64,000 nt of DNA, taken from positions 124,001 through 188,000 of the forward strand of contig NZ_MTBQ01000003.1 in NCBI RefSeq assembly GCF_002153375.1. The letters are read 5' to 3'. This document shows positions 42,188 to 52,279 of this stretch, piece after piece. The notes under the pieces were generated by a model that had not been told where the DNA came from, searched no databases, and saw only the letters and a list, made by a program, of their open reading frames with translations. A program made the position numbers and the translations under genes. Numbering within the stretch: position 1 is the first letter of the stretch; every line of letters begins with the position of its first letter. The DNA comes from Oceanobacillus rekensis (lineage in GTDB: Bacteria; Bacillota; Bacilli; Bacillales; Amphibacillaceae).

Positions 42188-42660
42188 TTTTTGCGTTTTT
42201 CCTTTCTTTGTTTCATCTCATCGATTATCGTAGCAATAATTACTAATACAACACCAATTGTTAAAGCCGAATCGGCTACATTAAAGATTGGAAAATCATA
42301 ATTAAAAATAATAAAATCTGCAAAATCAACTACTTCTTGGCGGAAAACACGATCAATAAAATTACCGATTGCACCACCGAGTATTAAACTCAATCCAATT
42401 GCTAAAAGCTTATCGTACTTTGCATACTTTTCCATGTAATAAATAATTCCGATTACTACAATGACAGTAACAATATAAAAAAATAACATCTGTCCTTCCA
42501 AAATTCCCCAGGCCGCACCTGAATTTCGATGTGATGTAAGATAGAAGAAGTCCTCAATTATTGTTATCTGTTCCCCAAGCTCCATTGATTTAACAATAAT
42601 CCATTTTGTCAGCTGGTCGATACCAATGATAATCAGTGCAATGACATAATACCAGTGCAT
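42184..42660 (-). CDS. lspA: Prolipoprotein signal peptidase
   Basis: Aspartic protease of the cytoplasmic membrane that cleaves the signal peptide of diacylglyceryl-modified lipoproteins. The 158-residue protein has four membrane helices and the catalytic Asp residues in [15 protein letters not shown] (about 100-114) and [11 protein letters not shown] (about 125-135). Asn and Gly residues in HRNSGAAWG are also typical. It overlaps rluD by 4 bases and is separated from ileS by a repeat and a terminator. Confidence 0.96.
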   Translation of the reverse strand: MHWYYVIALIIIGIDQLTKWIIVKSMELGEQITIIEDFFYLTSHRNSGAAWGILEGQMLFFYIVTVIVVIGIIYYMEKYAKYDKLLAIGLSLILGGAIGNFIDRVFRQEVVDFADFIIFNYDFPIFNVADSALTIGVVLVIIATIIDEMKQRKEKRKK

Positions 42661-42723
42661 CCCATTTCCCCCGATTCCATTTCAAAGTCCTTATTATCTT
42701 ATACTTTAACTACGTTTTTTTCA

Positions 42724-42800
42724 ATTAGAAGACTTGGTTGTCACAAAGTTTTCCGGTGCAAGCCCTAGTTGCACTTATGCTGTAATAAAATATTTTCTTA
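42724..42800. repeat. Short hairpin repeat, copy 2 (between ileS and lspA)
   Basis: 42724-42753 matches 16764-16793 at about 26 of 30 positions, including GGTTGTCACA, which forms the loop of a small hairpin with compensating arm changes (ACTT/AAGT here, ACTC/GAGT there). GTGCAA/TTGCAC forms a second hairpin just after it, replacing TCACTTAA/TTAAGTGA in copy 1. The 224-base gap otherwise holds the ileS terminator; B. subtilis has ylyA at this place. Confidence 0.65.
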
Positions 42801-42842
42801 AGTGCAAATGAAAAGCAAGAAAGTTTGTGTTAGAAAGATTAA

Positions 42843-42868
42843 AATATCCCTCTATGCAGAGGGATATT
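42843..42868 (-). terminator. ileS terminator
   Basis: AATATCCCTCT (42843-42853) pairs perfectly with AGAGGGATATT (42858-42868) around ATGC. On the minus strand it is followed by TTTAATC. It lies 17 bases after the ileS stop codon. Confidence 0.85.
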
Positions 42869-42884
42869 TATAGATAGTCTGTCA

Positions 42885-45641
42885 TTAAGCTGTATAATGC
42901 TCTTTAACTACTGTCGCACAACGTGTACATAATTCCGGATGATCGTGATCTTCCCCAACTGTTTCGGAGGCAACCCAGCAACGTTCACATTTTTCACCAG
43001 GGTGTTTTTCCACCAATACATTAACAAATTTATATTCTTTTGCATTGTCATTGGCTTCACTGATTATAGCATCAGATACAATTAGGTATTGATGTAAGTG
43101 TTCCATGGATGATAGAACTTCTTTTGTCTCAGCATCTTTTGGAACTATCGTGATTTTTGCCTCTAATGATTTTCCAATTACTTTTTCACTTCTTGCCTCT
43201 TCTAAAGCTTTTAGAATATCATCACGAACATTCATAAAATGCTCCCATTTCGTTTCCAAATGTTCAATTCCGGCAATATTTCGCACTTTTGGAATGTCTG
43301 TTAACTGGACACTTTCCTCTTCTACTCCTGGGAGATATTCCCAAACCTCGTCCATTGTATGTGGAATGATTGGAGTCAATAATTTCACAAGTGTTGTCAG
43401 GATTTCATAATAGCCTGTTTGGATACTGCGACGACGTTTGTTGTCTGCAGCTTCGATATATAAAACATCTTTTGCAAAGTCCAAATAAAATGAACTTAGA
43501 TCAACCGCACAGAAATTATGGATTTGATGGAACGTCGGTGAGAACTCATACTTTTCATAGTTTGCACGCACATCTGAAACCAGTTGCTGCAATCGATGAA
43601 GCATATAACGGTCTACTTCTTCTAATTCTTGATCTGGTACAGTGTCTGTTGCTGGATTAAAGTCTGCCAAGTTTGCCAATAAGAATCGGAATGTATTTCT
43701 AATTTTACGATATGCCTCTGATGTCTGTTTCAAAATATCATTTGAAATACGCACATCAGCTTGATAATCGACACTGGCAACCCATAAGCGTAAAATATCT
43801 GATCCGAGCTGTTTTTGTACTTTGGAAGGAAGAATGACGTTTCCAAGTGATTTACTCATTTTTCTTCCGTTACCATCCAGTACGAAACCATGACTGATGA
43901 TTGTTTTATATGGTGCCTTACCTGTCATAGCTACTGCAGTTGACAAGGAAGAGTTAAACCATCCCCGATACTGGTCACTACCTTCAAGGTAAATATCTGC
44001 AGGTCTATGGTGATCTTTGCGATTCATAAGAACCCCTTCATGTGAGGAACCAGAATCAAACCACACATCCATGATATCTGTTTCTTTCGTAAACATACCA
44101 TTTGGACTATGTTCAGAAGTAAATCCTTCTGGAAGCAAATCTTTCGCTTCTTTTTCAAACCAGATATTAGATCCATGTTCTTTAAACAAATCAGAGACAT
44201 GGTTCACTGTTTCATCTGTAATAATTGGTGTACCGTCTTCCCCATAGAACACTGGAATCGGAACACCCCATGCTCGTTGACGGGAAATACACCAATCTTC
44301 ACGGTCACGAACCATATTATATAGTCTTGTTTCGCCCCAACTCGGATACCAATTTACTTCTTTAATTTCACTAAGAATATTTTGACGGAAATCTTTGATT
44401 GATGCAAACCATTGTGCTGTAGCGCGGAAAATGGTTGGTTTCTTCGTACGCCAGTCATGTGGATAGGAATGCGTAATGAAACTCATCTTCAATAATGCAC
44501 CATCTTCTTCCAATTTTTCTGTAACTACTTTATTTGCTTTATCGTAGAACAATCCTTCAAAGCCTGGAGCTTCTTTCGTGAATACACCTTTATCATCAAC
44601 CGGACAAAAAGCATCAATACCATATTGTTTGCAAACATAGAAGTCATCTTCCCCATGTCCTGGAGCTGTATGCACACAGCCAGTACCGGCATCTGTTGTT
44701 ACATGGTCCCCAAGCATAACGAGAGATTCGCGATCGTAAAACGGATGTTTTGCTACTACTCGATCAGCTTCCTGCCCTTTAAAGTTTTTGACTACATTTA
44801 CATTTTCCCAGCCAAGTTCTTCCGATACAGCTTCAAGTAATGCTTGTGCCAATACAAATTTGTCACCATTTACTTCTGCTACAACATAATCCAATTCCGG
44901 ATGTAAGCTTATTCCAAGATTTGCAGGAATTGTCCATGGAGTTGTTGTCCAGATGATAATTTTCTCATCACCATCAAATAAATCTTTCCCATCTGTAATT
45001 TCAAAAGCTACATAGATGGAAGCAGAACGTTTATCTTGGTATTCAATTTCCGCTTCGGCTAATGCAGATTCAGATGAAGGAGACCAGTAAACAGGTTTTA
45101 ATCCTTTATAGATATATCCTTTTTTCGCCATTTCACCAAATACTTTAATTTGTGCAGCTTCATAGTCCTTTGTTAAGGTAATGTATGGATTATCCCAATC
45201 ACCACGTACACCTAGTTGCTTGAACTGGGAACGCTGGCTGTCCACTTGCCCAAGTGCATATTCAGCACAAAGTTTTCTGAACTCAGCAATACTCATCTCT
45301 TTGCGTTTTACTTTTTTGTTTTTAGTTAAAGCCGTTTCAATCGGTAGACCATGTGTATCCCAACCAGGAATATATGGTGCATGAAAACCTGTCATTGATT
45401 TATAGCGGATAATAAAATCTTTAAGTATTTTATTTAGAGCGTGTCCAATATGGAGATCTCCATTTGCATATGGTGGGCCATCATGCAAAACAAACAATGG
45501 TCTACCTTCTGTACGTTCCAAACTCTTTTCATACATGTTTTGTTCTTCCCAGTGTTCTTGTCGTTTCGGTTCTTTATTTGGTAAATTTCCTCGCATCGGA
45601 AATTCTGTTTTTGGCATAAGTAACGTTTCTTTATAATCCAT
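42885..45641 (-). CDS. ileS: Isoleucyl-tRNA synthetase
   Basis: Class I synthetase charging tRNA-Ile. The 918-residue protein has the HIGH signature (HIGHALNKI) near residue 61, a CP1 editing domain with TTPWTIPAN and [15 protein letters not shown], and KMSKS near 594. A C-terminal zinc finger (CERC...CTRC, about 884-909) follows. Length and zinc finger match the bacterial type, not the mupirocin-resistant eukaryote-like type. It is controlled by the upstream T-box; about 410 bases, mostly repeat C, separate the T-box terminator from the start codon. Confidence 0.97.
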   Translation of the reverse strand: MDYKETLLMPKTEFPMRGNLPNKEPKRQEHWEEQNMYEKSLERTEGRPLFVLHDGPPYANGDLHIGHALNKILKDFIIRYKSMTGFHAPYIPGWDTHGLPIETALTKNKKVKRKEMSIAEFRKLCAEYALGQVDSQRSQFKQLGVRGDWDNPYITLTKDYEAAQIKVFGEMAKKGYIYKGLKPVYWSPSSESALAEAEIEYQDKRSASIYVAFEITDGKDLFDGDEKIIIWTTTPWTIPANLGISLHPELDYVVAEVNGDKFVLAQALLEAVSEELGWENVNVVKNFKGQEADRVVAKHPFYDRESLVMLGDHVTTDAGTGCVHTAPGHGEDDFYVCKQYGIDAFCPVDDKGVFTKEAPGFEGLFYDKANKVVTEKLEEDGALLKMSFITHSYPHDWRTKKPTIFRATAQWFASIKDFRQNILSEIKEVNWYPSWGETRLYNMVRDREDWCISRQRAWGVPIPVFYGEDGTPIITDETVNHVSDLFKEHGSNIWFEKEAKDLLPEGFTSEHSPNGMFTKETDIMDVWFDSGSSHEGVLMNRKDHHRPADIYLEGSDQYRGWFNSSLSTAVAMTGKAPYKTIISHGFVLDGNGRKMSKSLGNVILPSKVQKQLGSDILRLWVASVDYQADVRISNDILKQTSEAYRKIRNTFRFLLANLADFNPATDTVPDQELEEVDRYMLHRLQQLVSDVRANYEKYEFSPTFHQIHNFCAVDLSSFYLDFAKDVLYIEAADNKRRRSIQTGYYEILTTLVKLLTPIIPHTMDEVWEYLPGVEEESVQLTDIPKVRNIAGIEHLETKWEHFMNVRDDILKALEEARSEKVIGKSLEAKITIVPKDAETKEVLSSMEHLHQYLIVSDAIISEANDNAKEYKFVNVLVEKHPGEKCERCWVASETVGEDHDHPELCTRCATVVKEHYTA

Positions 45642-45709
45642 TTATACTTCCTCCTTTTAAATATGTTCACTAGTTGTCTTTTGTTTTTGTATATAAAGGC
45701 TATTTTCTT

Positions 45710-46000
45710 AAAGTTTGTTGCTAGTAGAGCAGTTGATATAAACTGCGGCGAAAAATAAGAAACTTCGGCTACCGCTCTGGGAAATACAATGCGCACATCC
45801 TAAGCCATAGGAGTCTCCATGTATTTCTCAGAGCTGGTTAGAAGGTTTCTTCTTGCAATAGCTAAATCACATCATAAATCCTCACCAGTCTGGATGAGCG
45901 GTGACTCCTCGAAAATACAGGGCGATTTTCTTACGAAGATGTAAAAGCTACCGTAGTCTTCCTTGTCCTGCGGGAAAAGATTTTCTGTAAAACAACATCT
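45710..46000. repeat. Structured intergenic repeat, copy C (inside the ileS leader)
   Basis: Shares the blocks of copies A and B: CGGCTACCGCTCTGGGAAATA, its inverted partner GTATTTCTCAGAG (45821-45833), CTCACCAGTCTGG, GCGGTGACTCCT and CCTGCGGGAAAAG. It carries the 60-base module (45910-45969) seen in copy A at about 80% identity. It is cut short after GCGGGAAAAG, lacking the TGGTTTT hairpin. A local hairpin, GCAGTT/AACTGC, lies at about 45730-45746. It separates the T-box terminator from ileS, so it is transcribed whenever ileS is read. Confidence 0.8.
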
Positions 46001-46049
46001 ATCGGTTGGACGAGTGATTGTAGTTCCAACTTATTTAAAACAACCTATA

Positions 46050-46262
46050 CAAAAAAGCCTTCTTATCCCAAAAAGGGACGAGAAGACTCGCGGTACCACC
46101 CTTATAAATTTAAAAAATAGCATTTTTAAATTCACTCGAAATCCGTAACGGGGATTGCCGTCCATTATTACTGAATTCATAATGGATACTCCAGAGTGAT
46201 TTTCTAAAAGCGTGCTGTCCGGGCTCACACCACTCCCCGGCTCGCTGATCAGCAAGTAACTT
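46050..46262 (-). promoter_or_regulatory. T-box riboswitch, isoleucine, controlling ileS
   Basis: The minus strand shows a T-box leader: stem I sequences around GAGTGGTGTGAGCCCGG, a probable specifier codon AUC (46200-46198) in AAAATCACTCTGG, and the highly conserved GGTGGTACCGCG (46100-46089). The terminator that follows, AGTCTTCTCGTCCC/GGGATAAGAAGGCT plus TTTTTT, ends near 46050. Uncharged tRNA-Ile would pair with the T-box bulge and prevent termination. The AUC specifier agrees with ileS as the downstream gene. Confidence 0.93.
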
Positions 46263-46353
46263 TTGTACTTTCTCCATCAATGTATATTATTATATTTATA
46301 TCATGACCTTTATCTGTATGAATTATATGTAAAATTTCTACAAACGTCAAGGT

Positions 46354-46857
46354 TTAGGATTCATTTTCCGCAAACTCAAGTTCTTCACCAATCTCAGAAT
46401 CGAACAACGCTTCCCAATCATCCGTACCAAGCATTTCAAGCTGTGCTTGAACAAGCATCCTTAATCTAGTACGGAAAACTTTAGCCTGTTTTTTTAATTC
46501 TTCAGTATCCATGGAAATTTGACGGGATTTGCTTAATGCTTCATTAATGATTCGGTCAGCATTTTTTTCTGCTTCTTTTATAATCAATTTAGATTCCTTT
46601 ATTGCGTTCCCTTTGACTTCTTCAGCAGTTTCCTGGGCAACGAGAATCGATTTATTCAATGTCTCTTCGATATTGGTGAAATGGCCAAGTCTTTCATTTA
46701 GCTGGTTTACTTTTTCACTGAGTTCTTTCTTTTCTCTTATTACTATTTCATAATCTTTTATAATCTGATCCAAAAATTCATTTACTTCATCTTCATCATA
46801 ACCACGAAAGCCTCTTGCAAATTCTTTATTATGGATATCCAGTGGTGTTAATGGCAC
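46354..46857 (-). CDS. divIVA: Cell-division site protein DivIVA
   Basis: Coiled-coil protein that binds negatively curved membrane at poles and septa. The start is GTG at 46857, preceded by AAGGAGGTGG; this gives a product beginning with the conserved PLTPLDIHNKEFARGFRGYD membrane-binding segment. The ATG 13 codons upstream lies before the ribosome site and is rejected. The 167-residue protein is mostly coiled coil (about 30-150) with an acidic tail. It follows ylmH after about 97 bases. Confidence 0.95.
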   Translation of the reverse strand: MPLTPLDIHNKEFARGFRGYDEDEVNEFLDQIIKDYEIVIREKKELSEKVNQLNERLGHFTNIEETLNKSILVAQETAEEVKGNAIKESKLIIKEAEKNADRIINEALSKSRQISMDTEELKKQAKVFRTRLRMLVQAQLEMLGTDDWEALFDSEIGEELEFAENES

Positions 46858-46954
46858 AGCGGCCACCTCCTTAAGGAATTTATGTAATGTTAACATTAGT
46901 TAATAACTGATATCTAATACCATTCGAAAAAAATCATGGTATAGATGACAATAA

Positions 46955-47731
46955 TCATTTTAACACAGCAATGCTTATTTTCACCTTATCTTTTTTTGAT
47001 AGACCGTTTATTTCAGTAATCTTGCTTCTTCCTTTACCGCGTAAGGAGATTAAATCGCCCTCCTGCAGTTGAAATTTACTATCATCGACAACTTTATAAT
47101 TCACCTTCACTTGCAGTTTCTGAATGTATGCGGCAGCATCTTTTCGGGAAATATGGTAGATCTCCTTTAATACCGCATCAAGTCTTAATGATGAAACAGT
47201 TTTATCCGATTTCACCCAGTTTTCCTTTTCTACTTTAAAAGATGAAAGAGGTTTCTCATGGAATGTCACAGTTGCTTTCTTAACAGATGTCATATTCATC
47301 ATAATATAAGCAGCAATCTCTTTAGCCACAACAATCTGAATACTTCCATCACCTACAACAATATCGCCAAGCTTTGTTCGTTTAACCCCAAGCGACATGA
47401 AAGCCCCCATTACATCCCTATGTTCCAGTGTAATAAATTTATCATGATAAGTAGCCTCTAACAATGTTAGCTGAAATAAATCCTCTGACAGCTCTTCATA
47501 AAATGGAGCAATTACAATCCGCTTTCTTTCAGCATCTGTTTCCCCGCCAAGTTTAAACAGCTTTAGTTCTTCATTATTGGAACCAATCAGCATTTCAACG
47601 ATCAGCTGTTCTCTCGGGTCTAGAAAGTCAGTTAATTTTGGTTGAAAGGTAAGTTCAACCTGCTCTTTCCAAGATAACACTTGATCTATAAAAGGCTGTT
47701 CTTCTTTTCTAAAGTGTTGATAAATTTCCAT
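46955..47731 (-). CDS. ylmH: S4-domain RNA-binding protein YlmH
   Basis: 258-residue protein with a C-terminal S4 RNA-binding domain (about 180-240, containing RLDAVLKEIYHISRKDAAAYI). B. subtilis YlmH/RqcP-type S4 proteins act in division and ribosome-associated quality control; which role applies here cannot be read from sequence. It sits between ylmG and divIVA as in B. subtilis. RqcH is also encoded in this window. Confidence 0.9.
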   Translation of the reverse strand: MEIYQHFRKEEQPFIDQVLSWKEQVELTFQPKLTDFLDPREQLIVEMLIGSNNEELKLFKLGGETDAERKRIVIAPFYEELSEDLFQLTLLEATYHDKFITLEHRDVMGAFMSLGVKRTKLGDIVVGDGSIQIVVAKEIAAYIMMNMTSVKKATVTFHEKPLSSFKVEKENWVKSDKTVSSLRLDAVLKEIYHISRKDAAAYIQKLQVKVNYKVVDDSKFQLQEGDLISLRGKGRSKITEINGLSKKDKVKISIAVLK

Positions 47732-47748
47732 ATTAAATCATACTTCCT

Positions 47749-48015
47749 TTAAAATAAAAACATCTGGAAAAATTCGAACAGTCCGGCACGCGCCAAATGT
47801 AACACAAGTATGGCAACGAGAGGAGATAGATCTATCATTCCTAGAGGTGGAATAAATTTACGAAACTGCTCCAAATAAGGTTCACAGATTTTTGTTAGTA
47901 CTTGACCAAATGAGGATTCACGTGCACCTGGAAACCAGGACATGAAAATGTATACGATGAGTGCATAGCCATAGAAGACCAATGCATAATGTATTATTGT
48001 ATATAATTCAACCAT
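47749..48015 (-). CDS. ylmG: YggT family membrane protein YlmG
   Basis: 88-residue integral membrane protein with two hydrophobic segments (about 5-25 and 62-86). The PYLEQFRKFIPPLGMIDLSPLV signature of the YggT family lies between or at the start of the second segment. It has no known enzymatic function and is conserved beside sepF. It is 6 bases downstream of sepF. Confidence 0.92.
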   Translation of the reverse strand: MVELYTIIHYALVFYGYALIVYIFMSWFPGARESSFGQVLTKICEPYLEQFRKFIPPLGMIDLSPLVAILVLHLARAGLFEFFQMFLF

Positions 48016-48021
48016 TTACTG

Positions 48022-48465
48022 CTACCATCCTTTTTCAAATTCACTCTGTTCTGCAAAAACTTCCGAAATTGTCCCGGAAACTTCCACATTATCAGGTGTA
48101 CATAAAAATGTTTCTGATCCGAGTTTTTGAATATCTCCATTGACGGCATAGACAGTTCCACTTAAAAAGTCTACAATCCGCTTTGCCTGTTGATGTTCAA
48201 CTCGTTGAAGATTAATGACAACCGCACGTCTGTTAACAATATTGTCGGCTATTTCCTGAGCTTCATTATAGTTTCGTGGTTCACACAAAACTACCTTTGA
48301 TGAAGACTGTTGTACACTTGAAAGACTAACGACATTTTTGGGTGCTTGACTTAAACTCTTTTTGTTCTCCGGAGCGGTTTCGGGAACGTTTTCTTCTTCA
48401 ACATATTCGTACTCATATTCGTCATCCATGGTGAAATAATTTTTCAGCTTGTTTTTGATGCTCAT
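48022..48465 (-). CDS. sepF: Cell-division protein SepF
   Basis: FtsZ-bundling and membrane-anchoring protein. The 147-residue product has an N-terminal amphipathic helix ([20 protein letters not shown]), a variable acidic/serine-rich linker, and a C-terminal SepF core (about 60-145) with [19 protein letters not shown] and [16 protein letters not shown]. It lies 27 bases after ylmE and just upstream of ylmG. Confidence 0.96.
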   Translation of the reverse strand: MSIKNKLKNYFTMDDEYEYEYVEEENVPETAPENKKSLSQAPKNVVSLSSVQQSSSKVVLCEPRNYNEAQEIADNIVNRRAVVINLQRVEHQQAKRIVDFLSGTVYAVNGDIQKLGSETFLCTPDNVEVSGTISEVFAEQSEFEKGW

Positions 48466-48492
48466 TGTCTCACCTCTTCAATTAATTTCGTA

Positions 48493-49164
48493 TCAGCTTC
48501 CGACAAGTTTGGAACCAATTCGAATATGGGTTGCACCCTCTTCAATAGCAATTTCATAATCATTACTCATTCCCATTGACAAGTATTCACATGGTGCATG
48601 ACTCCATTGCTTTTTTTTAATCTGATCCCTTAATTCAGCCAGGTTTCTAAAGACTATCCGAATACGTTCTGGGTCATCAATATGAGGAGCCATTGTCATT
48701 AACCCAACTACACGGATATGTTGATACATTTCAAGATTCTCAATGAAGGGCAGAACGTCTTCTGGCTCCATTCCATGCTTTGATTCTTCCCCACTCACAT
48801 TAACTTGTACAAAGCAATCGACAGGCGCAGTGGATCGCTTATTAATTTCCTTTGCAAGAGATATTCTGTCCAATGAATGGAGTACATCTATTTTGTCAAT
48901 AACATCTTTCACTTTTCTTGATTGCATTGTTCCTATAAAATGCCATTTTACTTGTTCACCAAAATAATTGTACTTTTCAAGGAAGCCTTCGTTGCGGTTT
49001 TCGCCAAGATTTTTAACTCCTGATTCAATTGCTTCCTTCGTTCGTTCTATTGTAACATATTTTGTAACTCCTATTACTGTTATATCTTCCGGATTACGCC
49101 CACTATTCTCGCAGGCTTGTCCAATCTTTTCTTGAATATCTTTTAGATTTCCTGACACTTCCAT
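48493..49164 (-). CDS. ylmE: PLP homeostasis protein YlmE (YggS family)
   Basis: Pyridoxal-phosphate-binding alanine-racemase-like barrel protein with no known catalysis, affecting PLP and amino-acid balance. At 223 residues it fits the family. The PLP lysine is in ITVIGVTKYV near residue 37, and GENRNEGFLEKY and LSMGMSNDYEIAIEEGATHIRIGS are family signatures. It is 26 bases downstream of ylmD. Confidence 0.94.
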   Translation of the reverse strand: MEVSGNLKDIQEKIGQACENSGRNPEDITVIGVTKYVTIERTKEAIESGVKNLGENRNEGFLEKYNYFGEQVKWHFIGTMQSRKVKDVIDKIDVLHSLDRISLAKEINKRSTAPVDCFVQVNVSGEESKHGMEPEDVLPFIENLEMYQHIRVVGLMTMAPHIDDPERIRIVFRNLAELRDQIKKKQWSHAPCEYLSMGMSNDYEIAIEEGATHIRIGSKLVGS

Positions 49165-49190
49165 AATCTTATAATTCCTCCATCATATTA

Positions 49191-50000
49191 TCATGCTAAA
49201 AATCCTAGGAATCCTAACATTCTCCCTGTTTTGCCAAAATCTCTTCTATATGAAAAGAATAAGTCCTCATCGCGAAAGGTGCAATATTTTGTTACCTCTA
49301 TATTATGACGTATTACACCAGTTTGTAAAAGGATTTCTACGTTTAACTGCTTTAAATCCAATAAAAAGTGATTATTACGTAGTGAGGTGACTGTATTTCC
49401 CCTAATTTCTTCATCAATAGTCTTGATAACACGATCATCGACTTCATAATATTCTTTAGAAATACACGGTCCAATTGCAACACGAAGGTTTTCAGGGTTT
49501 GTTCCATTTTTCTTGAATGCTTCAACCATATTTTCCGCTATCCGACCTACTGTCCCCTTCCATCCGGCATGTGCAATACCAATATACTCGGTTACCGGAT
49601 CAAAGAAGTATAGTGGAACACAATCCGCAAAAAAAGCTGTACAGAGAAGTCCTTTACGGTTTGTAATCATCCCATCTGTTCCCTTAATGGAGCTTTCATA
49701 GGTAACAGACCCTTTCCCCTTATCTTCATCTGTTACCTTTTTAACAGATGTATGATGTACCTGTTCCCCAGATATAAAGTTTTCAAAAGGGAATTCCAAT
49801 TTTGCTGCCAATCGTTTTCTATTCGTTAAAACATCATTTTGATCATCTGGAACATGGAGTCCAAAATTGAAGGAATGGTAAGGCTCTTTACTCACTCCAC
49901 CATTTCTAGTTGTAAAACCAGCAACAAGTTTTGGATGAAGTTGCTGCCATTTTTCAATATGTAAATAGGACCCATCCTGTTCCTTAAATGGTTCATTCAT
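49191..50000 (-). CDS. ylmD: YlmD, laccase-domain (YfiH/CNF1-like) purine nucleoside-active protein
   Basis: Member of the COG1496 family, shown in other species to act on purine nucleosides with zinc. The 269-residue protein has the conserved metal-binding His/Cys pattern: His in GEQVHHTSV, Cys in TAFFADCVPLYFFDP, and His in IGIAHAGWKGTV. The ATG at 50000 gives a normal length. It heads the ylmD-ylmE-sepF-ylmG-ylmH run. The gap up to ylmC (about 200 bases) shows nothing clear. Confidence 0.9.
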   Translation of the reverse strand: MNEPFKEQDGSYLHIEKWQQLHPKLVAGFTTRNGGVSKEPYHSFNFGLHVPDDQNDVLTNRKRLAAKLEFPFENFISGEQVHHTSVKKVTDEDKGKGSVTYESSIKGTDGMITNRKGLLCTAFFADCVPLYFFDPVTEYIGIAHAGWKGTVGRIAENMVEAFKKNGTNPENLRVAIGPCISKEYYEVDDRVIKTIDEEIRGNTVTSLRNNHFLLDLKQLNVEILLQTGVIRHNIEVTKYCTFRDEDLFFSYRRDFGKTGRMLGFLGFLA

Positions 50001-50197
50001 TATTTTCCCCCCTGAAAATAGACTTTTCCTATTTTATCATACTTGAAAAGATAATTTGGATATTAACATGTTTAAAAAAGCTGCCAAATTTTAAAATTGA
50101 TAGGGCATACCTTAGAGCAACAGGCTTATACAGGAAGTGGTGACTTCTACGTTGCCTACAAATGTTTTCGGTGGACGGGTAACTTCCTGATAATAAT

Positions 50198-50464
50198 CTA
50201 TGAGCCACCACCATATAGATCTGGCCCGTTAATTTCCTGTACAAGAATAACATCAGAACCGATTCTCACGATTTTTTCCCAGGAAATCGTTAATTCTTCA
50301 GCTTTGGTAAACATTCCGCCACTTTTCTTCTCTCTTGCATCAACAATAATAGCGATAATTTTACCGGAGTTGCCGTTAATTTCCAAATCAGTAATATGAC
50401 CAAGTCTTCTTCCATCATCAATCACAATAATCTCTTTTAATTGTAGTTCGGACAATTTTACCAT
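50198..50464 (-). CDS. ylmC: YlmC/YmxH family PRC-barrel sporulation protein
   Basis: 88-residue protein with a PRC-barrel-like fold (MVKLSELQLKEIIVIDDGRR start, GHITDLEINGNSGKI near 23). Members of this family are conserved in spore formers and often sigma-G or sigma-E associated; the function is not established. I start at ATG 50464 after GGAAGG; a GTG three codons earlier is the alternative. It lies downstream of sigG, beyond a terminator. Confidence 0.85.
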   Translation of the reverse strand: MVKLSELQLKEIIVIDDGRRLGHITDLEINGNSGKIIAIIVDAREKKSGGMFTKAEELTISWEKIVRIGSDVILVQEINGPDLYGGGS

Positions 50465-50525
50465 CCTACACACCTTCCTTCACTTAAATATATGCTTATA
50501 ATAAAGATTATTTCGTGATTCCATA

Positions 50526-50566
50526 CAAAAGACCAGAAAAACAGTTATAACCTGTTCTTCTGGTCT
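50526..50566 (-). terminator. sigG terminator
   Basis: AGACCAGAA (50530-50538) pairs with TTCTGGTCT (50558-50566), with an inner AACAG/CTGTT extension. On the minus strand TTTTGTATGG follows. It lies about 75 bases after the sigG stop. Confidence 0.8.
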
Positions 50567-50641
50567 AGTTAATTTTTTATTTAATTGTCATTTGTGTTCA
50601 AAAAGAAGTAACATTTTTAATGGATATTTTGAATACTCATT

Positions 50642-51424
50642 TTATTCAAACATCTGCTTATTCATCTGACTAATTGCTGCCTTCTCTAAACGGGATACCT
50701 GAGCCTGAGAAATTCCAATTTCATCAGCGACCTCCATTTGTGTTTTTCCTTGAAAGAAACGTTTGTTTAGTATCATTTTTTCTCTGTCATTCAATCGATG
50801 CATGCCCTCTTTAAGGGAAAGTTTGTCTACCCAGGAGGAATCTTTGTCCTTATCATCACTAATCTGATCCACTACAAAAATTGGATCTCCTCCATCATTA
50901 TAAATTGGCTCAAACAAGGATACCGGATCTTGAATTGCATCGAGAGCGAATACAATTTCTGAATGTGGTATACCCATTTCCTCTGCAATCTCAGCAGGGG
51001 TCGGTTCTTTTGATGACTTGCTGATTAATTTCTCTCTTACTGTTAATGCTTTATATGCAATATCTCGTAAGGATCTGGAAACACGTATCGGATTGTTGTC
51101 ACGAAGGTATCTTCTAATCTCTCCAATAATCATAGGAACAGCATACGTGGAGAATCTTACATTATGGGATAGATCAAAATTATCGATTGATTTCATTAAT
51201 CCAATACAACCAACTTGAAACAAATCATCTACATACTCGCCGCGGTTATTAAATCTTTGGATAACACTTAATACTAGCCTTAAATTTCCGTTTACAAGCT
51301 CTTCACGTGCAGATATATCGCCTTCCTGCTGTATTCTTATAAACAGTTTTTTCATCTCATCATTTTTAAGTACAGGCAGTTTAGATGTATCAACACCACA
51401 TATTACAACTTTATGTCTAGTCAT
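50642..51424 (-). CDS. sigG: RNA polymerase sporulation sigma factor SigG
   Basis: Late forespore sigma factor. Start ATG 51424 (MTRHKVVICGVDTSKLPVLK) follows GGAGGG and gives 260 residues, the same as B. subtilis SigG. Region 2 contains LVNGNLRLVLSVIQRFNNRG and DDLFQVGCIGLMKSIDNFD, and region 4 contains GKTQMEVADEIGISQAQVSR. It is preceded by a sigma-F/G-type promoter at 51462-51490 and lies 121 bases downstream of sigE. Confidence 0.97.
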   Translation of the reverse strand: MTRHKVVICGVDTSKLPVLKNDEMKKLFIRIQQEGDISAREELVNGNLRLVLSVIQRFNNRGEYVDDLFQVGCIGLMKSIDNFDLSHNVRFSTYAVPMIIGEIRRYLRDNNPIRVSRSLRDIAYKALTVREKLISKSSKEPTPAEIAEEMGIPHSEIVFALDAIQDPVSLFEPIYNDGGDPIFVVDQISDDKDKDSSWVDKLSLKEGMHRLNDREKMILNKRFFQGKTQMEVADEIGISQAQVSRLEKAAISQMNKQMFE

Positions 51425-51461
51425 TCTGTAACCCTCCCAGTCGGTGATGCTGTTCAAGGAC

Positions 51462-51490
51462 AGTATCTCCCCACTGGAAGGTTTTTATGC
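51462..51490 (-). promoter_or_regulatory. Sigma-F/sigma-G type promoter of sigG
   Basis: Minus-strand GCATA (51490-51486) and GGAGATACT (51470-51462) are separated by 15 bases. They fit the forespore consensus of a GYATA -35 and a GGnnAnAMTW -10. The site lies 38 bases before the sigG start, consistent with forespore transcription by sigma-F then autoregulation by sigma-G, as known in B. subtilis. Confidence 0.8.
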
Positions 51491-51545
51491 AATTTCATAT
51501 TCAAGTTTGGGTTGCAACCCTTGGTCAAAACCTTGTGATATCTAC

Positions 51546-52265
51546 CTAAACCATTTTATTAAATTCTTTTTGCAGGCGGCGGATAATTTTCTTCTCAAGT
51601 CTTGAAATATAGGACTGGGAAATCCCTAGCATATCAGCTACATCCTTCTGGGTTTTCTCATCTTGGCCAATAAGCCCGAACCTTAGTTCCATAATTTGTT
51701 TTTCACGTGCATTAAGGGTTTCCAATGCACTTTTAAGTAGTGTTTTATCTACCGTCGACTCCAGATTTTTTGTTATAATATCTTCTTCTGTGCCAAGGAC
51801 ATCGGATAGCAATAATTCATTTCCATCCCAATCAATATTCAATGGTTCATCGAATGAAATTTCTGATTTCAACTTATTATTCCTACGAAGATACATTAGA
51901 ATCTCATTCTCGATACACCTGGATGCATACGTAGCAAGCTTAATTTTCTTTTCCGGATTAAATGTATTAACTGCTTTTATAAGACCTATCGTACCAATAC
52001 TAATCAAGTCTTCAATATTAATCCCAGTATTCTCAAATTTGCGTGCAATGTAGACAACAAGACGTAAGTTCCGCTCAATTAAAACAGCTCTTGCTGCTTT
52101 ATCTCCTTTTGGAAGCAATATAAGTAATTCCTGTTCTTCTTGTTTTGAAAGAGGGGGAGGTAGTGCCTCACTACCTCCAATATAATAAATTTCTGAGGAC
52201 TTTATTCCTAATTTTATTAGTAACTTATACCAACCCAGTTTAATTTTCATATTCCAAAGACCCAT
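51546..52265 (-). CDS. sigE: RNA polymerase sporulation sigma factor SigE (pro-form)
   Basis: First mother-cell-specific sigma factor, made as a membrane-tethered pro-protein cleaved by SpoIIGA. The 239-residue product has an amphipathic basic pro-sequence ([20 protein letters not shown]) before the conserved EALPPPLSK. Region 2 contains [20 protein letters not shown] and region 4 contains [23 protein letters not shown] 52265 follows AGGAGTGGAGG; a second ATG five codons later is also possible. It is 14 bases downstream of spoIIGA. Confidence 0.96.
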   Translation of the reverse strand: MGLWNMKIKLGWYKLLIKLGIKSSEIYYIGGSEALPPPLSKQEEQELLILLPKGDKAARAVLIERNLRLVVYIARKFENTGINIEDLISIGTIGLIKAVNTFNPEKKIKLATYASRCIENEILMYLRRNNKLKSEISFDEPLNIDWDGNELLLSDVLGTEEDIITKNLESTVDKTLLKSALETLNAREKQIMELRFGLIGQDEKTQKDVADMLGISQSYISRLEKKIIRRLQKEFNKMV

Positions 52266-52279
52266 TTTCCTCCACTCCT

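Noticed and set aside
46031-46255. Minus-strand 74-codon open frame before ileS
   Set aside because: It coincides with the T-box leader, whose conserved RNA elements explain the sequence.
46897-46954. ATACCAT/ATGGTAT inverted repeat as a ylmH terminator
   Set aside because: The stem is short and AT-rich, and no T run follows it on the minus strand.
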